Shown: positions 33,909 to 46,373 of the stretch, piece by piece
Layout: each line of letters opens with the position of its first letter
Position numbering within the stretch: position 1 is the first letter of the stretch
Translations under genes and position numbers: made by a program
DNA from: Zygnema cylindricum
Taxonomy: Eukaryota; Streptophyta; Zygnematophyceae; Zygnematales; Zygnemataceae
Direction: 5' to 3'
Assembly (NCBI GenBank): GCA_037447655.1
Contig: JBBHKE010002292.1
Span: 1-60,736, forward strand
DNA: 60,736 nt
The notes under the pieces: model-generated
What the model was told of the DNA's origin: nothing
Database searches by the model: none
The model's input: only the letters and a program-made list of their open reading frames with translations

Positions 33909-36900
33909 CTCTAGGGTACCAATCTTTAATGGAACCGACTTCATATACTGGGAAAGTATGATGATAGGAGCTCTATGCGAAAAAAGGTTTTGGGGGATAG
34001 TGAGTGGACGGTTGGGGCGTCCATCAAGTCTTGGAATTCCTCAAGGATTTGGGGGAACCAGATTCACCAGGAAAGAGGATCCATCTTCAACGGAGGAAAC
34101 AAAAGAAGGAGAGGTGGTGGACAAAGGAAAGGAGAAGGAGACGACAACACCAATAGCAACTGGTTCGACATTCATGTCGCCTATTCCGAGGAATGAGGAG
34201 AATGATACTGAAACCTGGGACTTCAACAATATGGCGGCAAAGCACTTCATCCTACGCCATCTCACTCAAGGACTTGCATGTCCTCCCTTGAAGGTAGAAA
34301 GGGCATCCGATCTTTGGATGGCTCTCATAGAGATGTACCGAAGTGGTACGATTCAGCAACAACAGTTGGCTGATCAGAAAGTTAAGGAGTATGTATACAA
34401 AGGGGGAAATATGTTGGATTTTTGCAATGAGCTTGCTACACTCTTCATGGAGCTACAGAGTGCGGGAAAAGATTTTAGTGAAAAAGAAAAGGTTAACTGT
34501 TTACTGATGAAGTTACCTGATGAGTTCGTGAACATAGTTTACCGTGTGCAGGACTTACCTGACTCAAGGTGGATATGGAACTCAGTGGTAGGGATGATTC
34601 TCGTTCAAGAGAATACAATTGAGATCCGAAGGGGAGGAAAGAGTGGCCAAGCCTTGGCAACAGCAACTGATTGGAGGAACAGGGTTTCCCGAAAACCGGT
34701 CGGAAACTATGGGGGTAGGGAGCAGAAAAAACAGGCCGACAAGTTCAAACCAAGGGCTCTCAAAGGTTTATGTCATTTTTGTAAGAAACCGAGGCACTAT
34801 ATGGCAGAGTGCACTAAGCTAACCGAGCTTCGGTTAAAGGAGGGGCAGACTGGTGGTACCCCGAGAGGAAAGAAAAAGGCCCTTGTCACACAGGTACTTG
34901 AGGCGGAATCCGAGGACGAGGACGATGAGCTCCTTTTGGATGAGGAGTTGGAGGCGAAAAATGAGGTCGAAATTCCACGAAGGCAGAAATGTGCTTACGG
35001 TGGATTGAAAGGTGAAGCAGGCTGGATTGTAGATTCAGGTGCCTCCATGCACATGTGTAAGGATAGACACCTGTTCACTAAGATAAGAAAGATTCCCACC
35101 GTAGAGATAGAGTACGGGGATGGGAGGATAGTCACCACTACTCTTGTAGGATCAGTAGATCTGAAAGTGTTGGTAGAAGGAAAGACATCCATATTAACAT
35201 TCTCCGATGTATTGTTTATTCCGGAGCTGAACAAAAATCTTATCTCTACATCAGTATTAGATGATAAGGGTTTTTTCACTAGCACTAGGGAAGGAGTCTT
35301 TACTGCTAGTTTTGAGGAGGATGTCTATTTCATTGCTGAGAAAGGTAGCCATGGGATGTTTAGGCTCGTTTTAAGTAATGAAAAGAAGAAACTTTATTAT
35401 GCTGGTGTTCATGATATTATGATGTGGCATAAGAGGCTTGGGCATGTGAATCTAGATAAGTTAAGAGAGATGAAAAAGATGGGAGTGGTGGAAGGGATTC
35501 AGTTTAGTGAAAGTGATGATATAAGTGATTGTAGTGGATGCGCTCAAGGTAATGCACACAGATTACCCTTTCCTAAATCAGCCACCTATAAGGGAGAAAA
35601 AATTCTAGATCTAGTACACAAAGATATTTGGGGACCAGCTAGAGTGCCCTCACCGTGGGGGAAGAGATTTATGATGACTATAACTGATGATTGGTCTCGG
35701 TATTCCCGGGTATATTTTTTGAAAAACTAGTCCGAAGCTGAGGATTGTTTTAGACAATATAAAGCATGGAGCGAAAAACTCCATGAAACTCCAATCAAGA
35801 GAGTAAGGAGTGATAATGGTGGAGAGTATACTTCTAACTAGTTTGAGAATTTTCTGAGGGAAGATGGGGTTCAACATCAAAAGACAGTTCCAGAACATCC
35901 GGAACAGAATGGGGTAGCTGAAAGGTTAAATAGAACACTAAGTGATAGTGCTAGAAGTATGTTGTCATATAAAAAGATAGGAAAAAGGTTTTGGGCAGAA
36001 GCAATGAACTGTGCTAATTACCTCAAGAATAGAGTTCTTACTTCAGCTATAAAAGATCAAACACCTTATGAGAGATGGACAGGCCGGAAACCAGACATAT
36101 CTCACTTAAAGGTTTTCGGTAGTCAAGTGTTCAGTCTAGATACTGATCGGTCCAATTGGAAGGTAGATCCTAAAGGAAAACCGGGATACTTATTAGGATA
36201 TGATGAAGATGTTAAAGGATATAGAGTTTATGATCTAAAAAGGGAAGATATAATCTTAGTAAAGCATCTAGTAGTTATGGATGAAGGAAAGTCTGTGGAT
36301 CCCTTCAAATATACGAAGTCAGTAAAAATCAGATTTGAGTCAGAAAATTCCGATGACTTTGAGCTTCCTAACTATCCAGGTTTCAGAGAAGATGACATTC
36401 TTGCAGGAACAAATCAGACCGAAAAGGACTCGGCTGTGGAAACTCCAGTGACAACTCTACTCGAAGCGGAAGACGTGGTGGAAATTGATTCGGAATCAAG
36501 GGATAGGGGAGAAGCCGAGTTTGTTCGAAAGAATCCACGAGAACCATCTATTCCGGCCTCAGATTTTGAGGGGGGGAGGAGAAGTAGCCAAAGACTGCAA
36601 GAAAAACAGGTTAATAACAAGGTAACTAAACTATCTCATCAAGATGAACCTCAAACTTATGGAGAGGCGATGACTTGTCCAGAAAGAAACCGGTGGAAGA
36701 CAGCCATCAATGAGGAGATGGCTTCAATCATGGCAGCCGATACTTGGGAGCTGGTGGACTGTCCACCTAACCGAAAACCAATCGGTTGTAAGTGGGTTTT
36801 CAAATTAAAACTGAACCCAGATAACACAATCGAACGCTACAAGGCCAGATTAGTGGCAAAAGGATTTACACAAAAGGAAGGAATTGACTACGAGGAAACC

Positions 36901-38229
36901 TTTGCCCCGGTGGTCAGATTTCCCTCCATCCGCATACTTCTCAGTTTAGGAGCGGCGGAAGACATGGAAGTGCATCAGATGGACATCAAGACAACCTTTT
37001 TGCATGGAGAATTGGAAGAGATCTTCATGCGACAACCCCAAGGTTTTGTGGAGGAAGGAGAGGAGAGTAAGGTATGCCGGCTGATTAAATCTCTTTATGG
37101 TTTGAAACAGGCACCTCGAAAATGGAATAAGAAGCTTGATGAGTTTCTTACCGGTTTGGGATATATTCATATCAGCTCAGATCACTTAATCTATGTTTTC
37201 GAAGATGAGGAAGGTTTTATATCTATTGCAATTTATGTTGATGATTTGCTTGTTTTAAGTAAATCAATGGAAAAAATTAACAAACTTAAAAACCGATCTT
37301 AAGGGGAGATTTGAAATGAAGGATATGGGAGAAGCAAGATATATTTTGGGAATTCAAGTAGAGAGAGACCGAAAAAGGAAAATTATAAGACTGACTTAAA
37401 AGGAAGCAATAGGGAACATGCTTGAAAAACTTCAAATGGATAAAGCTAATAGTTGTACAACTCTAATAGAGTTGAAGAAGGGAAGTGAGGGGAGTGAGGA
37501 AGAAGGAGTCATAGTCTTAGACGAGGAATTATCTCCTGATGAACAGAAGTTCATGCAGACTATTCCTTACAGGCAAGTAGTGCGAAGTCTAATCTACTTT
37601 ATGAATTGTACCCGGCCGGATTTAGCTGCAGCTGTGGGAGTGCTGAGTAGAAGTCTAAATGCTCCCACTAAGAAGGATTGGGAGGCAGCTAAGAGAGCCT
37701 TAGATATTTGGTAGGAACTAGGGATCTATGGTTGCATTTGGGTGGGGAGAATACTGACATCACTACTTGGAGTGATGCCAGTTATGGTGATGCTCCGATG
37801 AGGAGATGCACTTCTGGATATGTATTATATGTGGGTGATGGGGCTTGCTGTTGGAGTAGTAAACAGCAAAAGGTTATTGCTCAGTCCACCATGGAGGCTG
37901 AGTATATGGCCTCTTGCTTTGCTGTAAAAGAATTGATGTGGGTCAAGTCTTTGCTTGGTGAGCTTGGCCACCTTAAGAGTGGTGTGCAGAAAATATTTTG
38001 TGATAATCAGGCAGCAATCGCTATTTCTGCCAATCCTAAATATCATTTTAAAGCCAAACACATGGACATCAGACTCAGCTTTGTTAGAGAAAAAGTAGAA
38101 AACAAAATAATCAGTTTAGAGTACAGACCAGATAGTGAGATGGTAGCGGATATGATGACCAAACCTGTGCCTTCCCCTAAGCTAATTTTTTGCAGGGAGA
38201 AGTGTGGTCTGAAATTAAAGATTGACTAG
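33898..38229 (+). pseudogene. inner copia gag-pol polyprotein, nearly intact
   Basis: From ATG 33,898: gag (to about 34,650), CCHC zinc knuckle (CHFCKKPRHYMAEC, about 34,770-34,812), retroviral-type protease (DSGAS, about 35,035), GAG pre-integrase zinc segment (WHKRLGH ... C..C), integrase with all three acidic positions (DIWGP, SDNGGEY, NGVAER), Ty1/copia reverse transcriptase (YVDDLLV, about 37,230) and RNase H (D..A.; MEAEY; MTKP) ending in TAG at 38,227-38,229. Lesions: nonsense codons at 35,728-35,730, 35,839-35,841 and 37,397-37,399; frameshifts near 37,285 and 37,700. These few lesions fit a recent insertion. Compared with the outer element the domain order is the same. Confidence 0.93.
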
Positions 38230-38242
38230 AAAATAAAGGGAG

Positions 38243-39280
38243 TGTAGAAACTAATGGTTTTAAAGTATTTTCTAGGTCTGAAAAGAAATAAAGAAACCGA
38301 GGCAGTCTATCTCTAACTTCTCTCTCCAACTCTCAAACTTGTTGCAGTCACTGAGAAATTGAAGAGGAAGCTAGAGCCATGGCTACCTAGGCTATCCTGA
38401 GGTTTATGGGAAATTTATATTAGTTAGGGTTTATTTATTTAAAAGGTATGTGCCGGCGACAGGAATTGATCCTTGTACCTACCGGCCGGCAGATAGGAAA
38501 TAGCCGGTAGCCTTAGCCGTTAAGTCTAGGATTAGTGTTACGTAGTATATAGTTTGATAATTATTTAAATATGTATACGTACGATAATTCATTTAACTAT
38601 AATTGATTACGTGATACATAGATCCGGTACGGATTACGGTACGGATTACGAGTCAATACCGCGCATTTGTTTCGTAAATGAAACAAATACCGCGCATTTA
38701 TTTATTACGGCTACGATTAAATTACATTCTAATCGAACGGCCGTAATTAGCGCCGAGATCGCGGAGGAAGATTTCGGCGGTTTTTGGCCATCGCCACATC
38801 GGATGATGCGTGGCGAAATTACATTGGATTGTGGAATCTCCGGAGACTATGGCACCGAATCCGGATATGACATGTGTCGACATTTAGGGCATGTCGTACA
38901 ATGTCCGTACCTAAAGTACACCGGCAGCTGTACTTTTGAGTACGGAACTCAATTCTGATTGGTTTCGTACATCAGTAGATAGAGTCTGTGAGAGAGATAG
39001 GACTTAGAAAAATTTAGAAGATAGGACCCTCTCTCCCAAAGAGCTTCTGTATAAAAGGTCAACTTTGACCCTCCATAACTTACTGCTCAGGGGAGCAAAT
39101 TCAGAGATTCTTTTTGCTATCGACTCAAGGGAGTCTTGCCTTCACAGGGATGCAGGTGGTCAGGGTTTTTGTCTGCCAGGGTGGCAGTTATTTTTGCTGA
39201 AACACAAAGGGGTCAGGATTATCCTAAAGGCTTCTTGGAAGCTGTCTACTCTGAGGACTTATGGAGGTCTCAGAGTTGCA
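38243..39280 (+). repeat. inner copia 3' LTR
   Basis: 1,038 bp, about 98% identical to the 5' LTR. The antisense tRNA-like segment is at about 38,450-38,525. It is followed by the target duplication AAGGA and the resumed outer element. Confidence 0.95.
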
Positions 39281-41475
39281 AAGGAAACCCGATATCTCAC
39301 ATCTTAAAGTGTTCGGTAGCCCAGTTTACAATCTTAACACGGATAAGAAAAACTGGAAACTAGATGCTTAGGGAAAACCTGGAAACTTCGTGTGATATGA
39401 TGAGGATGTTAAGGGGTATAGAGTCTATGACTTAGCAAAGAAGGATATCATTTTGGTGAAACACCTAGTTGTCATGGATGAAAGGAAGTCATTTGACCCC
39501 TTTAAATATACAAAGAAGATTTGAATCAGATTTGAGTCTGAAAGTGAGGAGGACTCGGTCGTTCCCGAAGGGGACATGAGTGAAACAGTTATTGCAGATT
39601 TAGGAGATTTAGGGGAGATCCAAGACACAGGCTTCGAGGAGACAGAAGAGGAGGGACCGGAACCGACTTTCATGGATAGGGGAGTCGATGAGACAGTAAG
39701 GAGAAATCCAAGACTTCCCTCCATCCCAGCTTCGGAGTTTGAAAGGGGGAGAAGGAGCAGCAAAAGGATCCGGGAAAAAAATGCTGCTCACAAGGTAACT
39801 AAACAATCTCACCCAGAACAGCCTCAGTCATACTCGGAGGCAGTAAACAGTTCGGAGAAAGACAGATGGATTAGAGCCATAAATGATGAGATGGCCTTTA
39901 TCATGGAAGCCAATACTTGGGAACTAGCCGACTGTAATCCTCACAGAAAATCCTATTGGATGTAAATGGGTGTTTAAAATAAAATTGAACCCAGATAATA
40001 CCATTGAGAGGTATAAGGCTTGATGGGTAGCGAACGGGTTTGCCCAAAATGTGGGGTTTAACTATGAGGAGAACTTTACTCCAGTTGTTCGGTTCCCATC
40101 AGTAAGGATTCTCCTCAGTCTGGAAGCAGCGGAAGACATGGAAATATACCAGATGGACATTAAGACTGCCTTTCTTAATGGTGAGTTAGAGAAAGAGATA
40201 TTCATAAGGCAACCAAAGGGATTGTTGGAGGAAGGAGAAGAGAGCAAAGTGTGCAGGCTCATCAAGTCCTTATATGGACTGAAGCAGGCTCCCCGACAGT
40301 GGAATAAGAAACTAGATGAGTGTCTCACCGGTCTGGGGTATATCCGGATCAGTTCTGACCATTCTATCTATATGTTTGAGGATGAGAATGGTGTGTTTTT
40401 TATTGCAATCTATGTGGATGATCTGCTTGTGCTCAGTAAGTCTTTCGAAATGATCAATAGGCTAAAGAAAGAACTTAGAGGCAGATTTGATATCAAGGAT
40501 TTAGGTGAGGCAAAATACATTTTGGGGATCGAAATGGAGAGAGATAGCGGGAAAAAAGATTATCAGACTTACTCAAAAAAAAGCAATAGGTAATATGCTT
40601 AAGAAATTTCAGATGGAAAAGGCAAATAGTTGTATCACTCCCATGGACTTGAAAAAAAAAAGTGATGGAAGTGTAGGAGGAGTGGTGATCTTAGATGATC
40701 ACATGAGTCCAGAGTAGAGAGAGTTTATGAAGTCTATCCCTTATAAACATGTCGTAGGAAGTTTGATCTATTTTATCAACTATACCAAGCCGGACATAGC
40801 GGCAACAGCTGGAGTACTATGATCCTGATAGAGAGACTGGGGGGCAGCCAAGAGAGTCATGAGATATCTGGTGGGAACCAGAGAGTTATGGTTGTTTTTG
40901 GGAGGGGAGCACACCGACATCAATACTTGGAGTGATGCCAGTTATGGGGATACACCTATGAGAAGATGACTCCTGGGTATGTGTTATATGTGGGGGAAGA
41001 TGCTTGCTATGTGGAGTGATGCCATTTATGGGGACGAACCTATGAGAAGATGCACTTTCTAAATATGTGTTGTATGTGGGAGAAGGTGCTTGGTGTTGGA
41101 GCAGTAAACAACAAATGGTGGTTGCTCAGGCTACTATGGAGGCTGAGTACATGGCCTCTTGTTCTGCTGTGAAAGAATTGATTTGGGTTAAGTCCTTATT
41201 GCAAGAAGTGGGGTATATGAAAGAGGGACTACATGAAGTGTTTTGTGATAATCATGGTGCCATTGCAATTGCAGCTAATTCAAGACATTATTTCAAAGCT
41301 AAACATATGGACATTCGATTGAGTTTTGTGAGGGAAAAAGTTGAGAATAAGATTGTGAATCTTGTATCTGATGACGAAATGGTGGCTGATATGATGACAA
41401 AACCAGTGCCCTCTCCTAAATTGAAAAATTGCAGAGAAAAATGTGGACTAAAACTAAAGTTAAAACTAGACTAGA
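39281..41475 (+). pseudogene. outer copia integrase tail, reverse transcriptase and RNase H (broken)
   Basis: Continues the outer pol exactly where it stopped at 32,855. About 39,281-39,960 is the integrase C-terminal part. About 39,960-40,590 is RVT_2 reverse transcriptase, including MDIKTAFLNGE and the YVDDLLV catalytic motif. About 40,590-41,475 is RNase H (MEAEYMASC; MADMMTKP-like end). Frameshifts and stops occur near 39,370, 39,520, 39,960, 40,020, 40,555, 40,715, 40,820 and 40,970. An 84-bp tandem duplication (40,929-41,012 / 41,013-41,096) disrupts RNase H. Confidence 0.88.
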
Positions 41476-41487
41476 AAATAAGAGGAG

Positions 41488-42505
41488 TGTTGAAAGTAAT
41501 AGATTTGTATTGTATTTTCTAGGTCTGAACTTATTTGGAAAAAGAGGAAAAGTAAAATCGCACGCAGCCTGCCTCCACCTCTTCACTCTATACTCCATAC
41601 TTGTTGTAGTCACTGAAAAATAGAGAGGATGGTGGAGCCATGGCTGCCTTAGCCCCATAAGCATGACTTAAGAGTGACCTTAGTCACTCTCAACAAAAGG
41701 TTGAGTTCGGCAGGACTCGAACCTCGGACCGGCAAAGCGTGGCGTAGCCGTCAGCTCTAACCGGTCTGTCATAGAAGTTTGGTACATAACACGAGGTACA
41801 ATATCTATTTAAACATTGAACAATACATTGATTCGATTAACGTAATTGTGAAAAAGGAAACATAGAGACGTAGCAGATGCAGTGCGTACATCAAATCTGC
41901 CTCACGAAATAAATGACTAGGACATTTATTTCAACGGCGTACATTAAACACCGGTCTTCATTCGTCGGCTCTAATCATTACCGAAGTCACGGAATGGTAC
42001 TTTGGCGTTTTTCGGACGTGGCGTGACGTGGCATGACCTAGCGATACGTGGCAGGATTGAATTGAGCAGCGGAGATCTCGTACGACATAAAGACGACTCA
42101 GACGGCGACACACGTCTATTCCATGGCCTTGTCGTACAAAGGCCGTGCATAAAGTACATCGGCGACAGTACTTTTTGCTACTTTACAATATTTTGATTGG
42201 AGCGTACTTTAGTAGATACGATTTGTGAGAGAGATATAAGACTTAGAATATTTTGAGAAAGGCACCTCTCCCTTGGGAGCTTTGTATAAATTGGCATGTT
42301 TGCCGGCTCATAACTCATCGGTTGGTTGGCCGTTTTCAGTGATTCTTTTTGCCACTGACTCAAAAGAGTCTAGGCTGCACCGGGGTGAAGTCAAACTGTC
42401 AGTTTGCCATCTTGGGCAGTAGTGATTGTGGGTTGAAGTGGGTTAGTTAAACACTATCTAGAGGCTTCCTGTATTCTGTTGTCGAATGGAGGCCACATAA
42501 TTGCA
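41488..42505 (+). repeat. outer copia 3' LTR (1,018 bp)
   Basis: Begins TGTTGAAAGTAATAG after the purine tract AGAAAATAAGAGGAG and ends AATTGCA. Single copy of the segment duplicated in the 5' LTR. The antisense tRNA-like segment at 41,701-41,778 has a perfect box B, GGTTCGAGTCC. Confidence 0.88.
41701..41778 (-). other. tRNA-like segment with perfect box B inside LTR
   Basis: Minus strand: GACCGGTTAGAGC (box-A-like), about 30 nt, GGTTCGAGTCC (consensus box B). T-stem pairing is only partial, so it is a relic of a tRNA or SINE rather than a working tRNA. It could still bind TFIIIC. Confidence 0.6.
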
Positions 42506-44746
42506 GCAAGTTATAAGAAAATAGGAAGACGTTGTGGCACACGTCACACGCTTTTTATAACTATATTCTGTAATATTTGGAGTACCAACAACAAAAAATA
42601 CCCACTATCCCTTTTCACCTCATACATATTTTTTTTCCATGTAGGGACTCTAGAAGGGTCTCGAGCAAAAGATGCCATTGAAGTTTGTGAATACGCCCCC
42701 CTCTCTCCCTCTCGCACTACCGCGAGAAAGACGAAAAAACAAATTGGGAAACCATGGCATAAGTTTTTGGAATTAGTCACTTCGACGCTATCGTAAGTGA
42801 ACATGATGTGAAAATGTCAAAAAACTTATATATATAAAATGTCGTATTCAACTAGAAGTATACAACCATCGCTATTTTGTAAACATCATTAATTGTCACG
42901 AGTTTTGTTGTCGTTTTGTAAAAAAAATTTATGACAAATTCGCCTCCCATGTTTGTAACGATTATACAACATCAACCGGATGAGGATGGTGACTAGGGCC
43001 GCTTGTAGGGTCCCTCTAACACCAAGGATCAAATCTAGGTCAGTCCACCCTTTTTGGTAAGGACTAATCTCATCCCTCTCCCTCCCTTAGCTCTCTCATC
43101 CAGACTATCAAGGTGGCAACCACGGTCTCTTTTACTCTCTATTCCTCATTAATATTCCTAGAGCTAGGCGAAATAAAAATGAGATAGAAATTAATCATCT
43201 TTCTCAACAATTCAAAACCTAGTTAGCCTGTCGCTATTCCAGTAGAGTGGAAATACGAAGCTACAACGTAGAGTGGAAATACGAAGCTAAAATGTATAAT
43301 TCGAACAGCTTGTAGAATGACATGGTTAATTTTTTTCCACTCCCATAAAAATTAAAACTTTAATTTTTAAATGTCTAAATATTGTTGAGATATTCCAACA
43401 ATGAACTATTATATTAAAATAAATTCTACATATTTTTATGTGTTACACACTATCACCAAAGCATAGCAAAAGTGCTTGACGTTGTTGAATGGACACATAA
43501 CTTTCAAAGATCCCACAACATCACAAATTGAAGTATGATCCTTTTATGGTTGTCGTAGTAAATACCCGACAATGTCGTGTGAAGTTGTCAAAGTAAAGGT
43601 CGTTCTCCGTGATGCGATGACCTGTAAAAAAATCTTGCAAAAACTCAATTATTACGATAACCGCAAGGGGCATTAAATGCGCGTCTAAATTCAGCAAAGA
43701 AATATAAAAAGACACCATACATAAAACAAAAGTCCGTTCAATATTTAAAAACTTACTTCGTCTTCGCAAAAATAAATTTGTTTCCCCAAACTTTGGGAGT
43801 ACCCATAAAACGTAGATGACACTTGTATAAAAATAACAACATAACCATTTTTACATACTTTTTGTCTTTCACCAGTCCTTTTGTTTTTTAGATTTTGTAC
43901 GCCGAGGGTCATAAATGGTGGTAAACATGACTTGTGTCATCTCATAGGCCCCACATCCTATTTGACCCCAAATTGGCCTGATGAGTCGTACGCAATCTAC
44001 TTTATGACAAGTTATTCTTTTTGTAAATGCCACAACGTGTATGAATCAATTTGCAAGCTTGCACATATCTCATTTTCGTTCTAAAATATTCCTCTGGGAA
44101 CATTTGCATCCCATGCGAAAATAGAGCACCGATGCTTCGATTGCAAAAATAACACAAAAATAACAAAAATATGGTTTTTTTCTATTTACTTCTAGTTCTT
44201 TTGCGGATTAAAGTTATGCCGTCATTCACTCCTATATAACGAAAAAATAAATTCTTGAAAAATGAAAAATAAAGTAATTGTCAAAGTAGTTTTTCAAAAT
44301 ATTCACCAACAACTTTAATGTACATTATGACCTATTTAATGCAATACTCTTGATGATGGCTGGTGTTTAATTAGGTCATTTCCCCATAAAATTGTAACTT
44401 AGCAAAGGTACTTTGTAATTTAGCAAAGATTCTCCGTAAATGGTTTTCAACTTTACCAATGCCTGAAAACAAAGTCATTGATTACTTTTATGACGATTGC
44501 ATTTGTCGACAATACTAATGAAAGTTGTCACCGTTTTCAAACAATGTTGTCGCACAAGATTTTTTGTAGTTGTTTCTGATGTCTCATGTAGTTTCGTGAA
44601 GTTTTGGACGTATAACATTATAGCCTTATGTTGTCAATAGTTGAATAAATGACTTGACTTTCGCCTCTCTAGTTTGGCCTCCAGTTTGGTAATTTCCACG
44701 CATATGGAATTTGTCGTCTCCTTATGGATGTTTTTTCTATCATCAC
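42506..44746. other. non-coding AT-rich spacer
   Basis: No gene recognised. A short tandem repeat of a 30-bp unit (TAGAGTGGAAATACGAAGCTA) occurs twice at about 43,243-43,300. Confidence 0.5.
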
Positions 44747-44948
44747 TACACCTTGAATAGTTATTAGCGTATAGAAATTATTAGTGAAAAGAAAAAATTA
44801 GCGTCATTCATTCTAATTTAGTGACAGGAGACGTGGCAGATTACGGTCCACGTCCTTAAATAGTGTAGTTTATTATATTTAAGGTATCAATGCCAAAATT
44901 TTGGGTGCCGATATAGCGTACATAAGGCTAATAACGATTCACGGTGTA
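44747..44948. mobile_element. TA-flanked MITE, copy 5 (202 bp)
   Basis: Left TACACCTTGAATAGTTATTA; right is the inverse of TACACCGTGAATCGTTATTA. Same family as the copies at 2,692, 9,048, 25,196 and 28,753. Confidence 0.78.
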
Positions 44949-45322
44949 CTTGACTGAAAACGCTCTATATGTAAACGTATAGGGAGCTAAACAAGAGAGG
45001 TAGTGACTGCAAATTGGAGTCGCGCTCTCAACAATTTCTCACCTTTCTCTAAAATGACACCGAGATCTTGATAACCCGCAAAAAAAAACCTCCCTAGATG
45101 AAACGGTTGGATGGTTCATGTAATAAACTTGTTCATGAATTTGGCCATTCCCCAGATCGTCACGTGTCCACAAAAAACCAAATGAGAAATATTAGCGAGG
45201 AACATAAAACGTTTGGGAATGCTTTCTCGTTAATGTTGCTTTAAGCTTGACCATGGTTTCCTTTACTCATTTCACAAATTTGGACTAATATAATAATTTG
45301 TGTAGTTTTTTGTATCGAAGGC

Positions 45323-46343
45323 TGCAATTTTGTGTCCTCCTTTAGACTACAGAATTCATGAAGCCTCTTGATGGCTTTTAACTAACCCACTTCAAGCCAC
45401 AACCACTGATGCCCAAGAGGCAAACTAACAGCTGACTGCAGATGTGGAGCTTCGACTCCTTTGAGTCTGTAGCAAAAGACTTGGACTCCTTTGAGTCAGT
45501 AGCAAAAAGAATCATTGAAAACGTCCAACCAGGCGATAAGTTACGAGATGGAAAAGATGCCAATTTTTATAAAGCTCCCAATGGAGAGGTGACTGTCTAA
45601 AAAGATGTTAAGTCCTACTTCCCTCTCATAACCCCTATCTGCTATAGTACGACCCAATCACATAACTGTAAAGTACAAAAAGATACCACGGCCGATGTCC
45701 TTTTTGTACGGCCTATGTACGACAAGGCCGCTGAATGGACGCGTGTCAACCTTTCAATCGTCCGTACGCTCTTCGGAATTCCTACGATCAAATGTTATCC
45801 CTCCACGTGGCGCCAAGTCATGCCACGTCCATAAACACCAAAGTGACCATTCCGCGATTTCGGCAGCGATGTATACCGTAGGATTAAATCTGACATTGAA
45901 TGTTAGTCGTCGAAACAAATGTCTGATTCATTTGTTTCGTGCCAAATGACGTCCGCCCTAAAGTTATATGTTCCTTAGGTCATATTTTAGTCAATCAGTT
46001 TCAATACCCTACACAATTTTAAATAGACATCAAAGCCTATGTATTTTAACAGACTTCTACGACAGACTGGTTAGAGTTAACGGCTACGCCGCGCTTTGCC
46101 AGTCGGAGGTTCGAGTCCTATCGGACTCAACATTTTGTTCCGAGTGACTTAAGTCACTCTTTAGTCTTGCCTATGGAGCTGAGGCAGCCAAGGCTCCATC
46201 ACTCTCTCTCTCTCTTTCAGTGACTACAACAAGTATGGGGGCTAAAGAGAAGTGATGGAGGAGACTGCCTGCACTTTTTTTTGTCTTTTCCGCTAATCTA
46301 TTTAGACCTAAAAAATACCCAAATAAAACTAGTTATTTCAACA
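45323..46343 (-). mobile_element. solo copia LTR, outer family
   Basis: A 1,021-bp inverted copy of the outer copia LTR, from TGCAATTTTGTG (LTR 3' end) to TTTCAACA (LTR 5' end). No internal region is attached. The flanking 5-mers AAGGC / AAGAC agree at 4 of 5 positions, consistent with a decayed target duplication and LTR-LTR recombination. The tRNA-like segment reads on the plus strand at 46,055-46,130. Confidence 0.85.
46055..46130 (+). other. tRNA-like segment in solo LTR
   Basis: GACTGGTTAGAG (box-A-like), about 32 nt, GGTTCGAGTCC (perfect box B), followed by ATCGGACTCAAC. Antisense with respect to the LTR, as in the full elements. Confidence 0.6.
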
Positions 46344-46373
46344 AAGACCCCTATCTCATATTCAATATTTACC

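Larger units (their letters stand above)
32856..39280 (+). mobile_element. inner Ty1/copia element (6,425 bp), young
   Basis: Complete element: two 1,038-bp LTRs (TGTAGAAACT ... GAGTTGCA), primer-binding site, gag-pol and polypurine tract (AAAATAAAGGGAG, 38,230-38,242). It is flanked by a perfect 5-bp target duplication AAGGA at 32,851-32,855 and 39,281-39,285. The LTRs differ at about 20 positions by eye (about 2%). It is inserted in the integrase region of the outer copia element in the same orientation. Confidence 0.95.
29455..42505 (+). mobile_element. outer Ty1/copia element, old, split by a younger copia element
   Basis: LTRs lie at 29,455-30,688 and 41,488-42,505. The internal region is gag-protease-integrase at 30,689-32,855 and, after the nested insertion, the integrase tail-RT-RNase H at 39,281-41,475. 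The LTRs differ at roughly a tenth of positions, so the insertion is old. The flanking 5-mers (ACACG and GCAAG) do not match, so either the target duplication has decayed or the two ends come from different copies by recombination. Confidence 0.88.

Noticed and set aside
46055-46130. Functional tRNA gene
   Set aside because: Boxes A and B are recognisable, but the T and acceptor stems do not pair properly and copies sit only inside LTRs.
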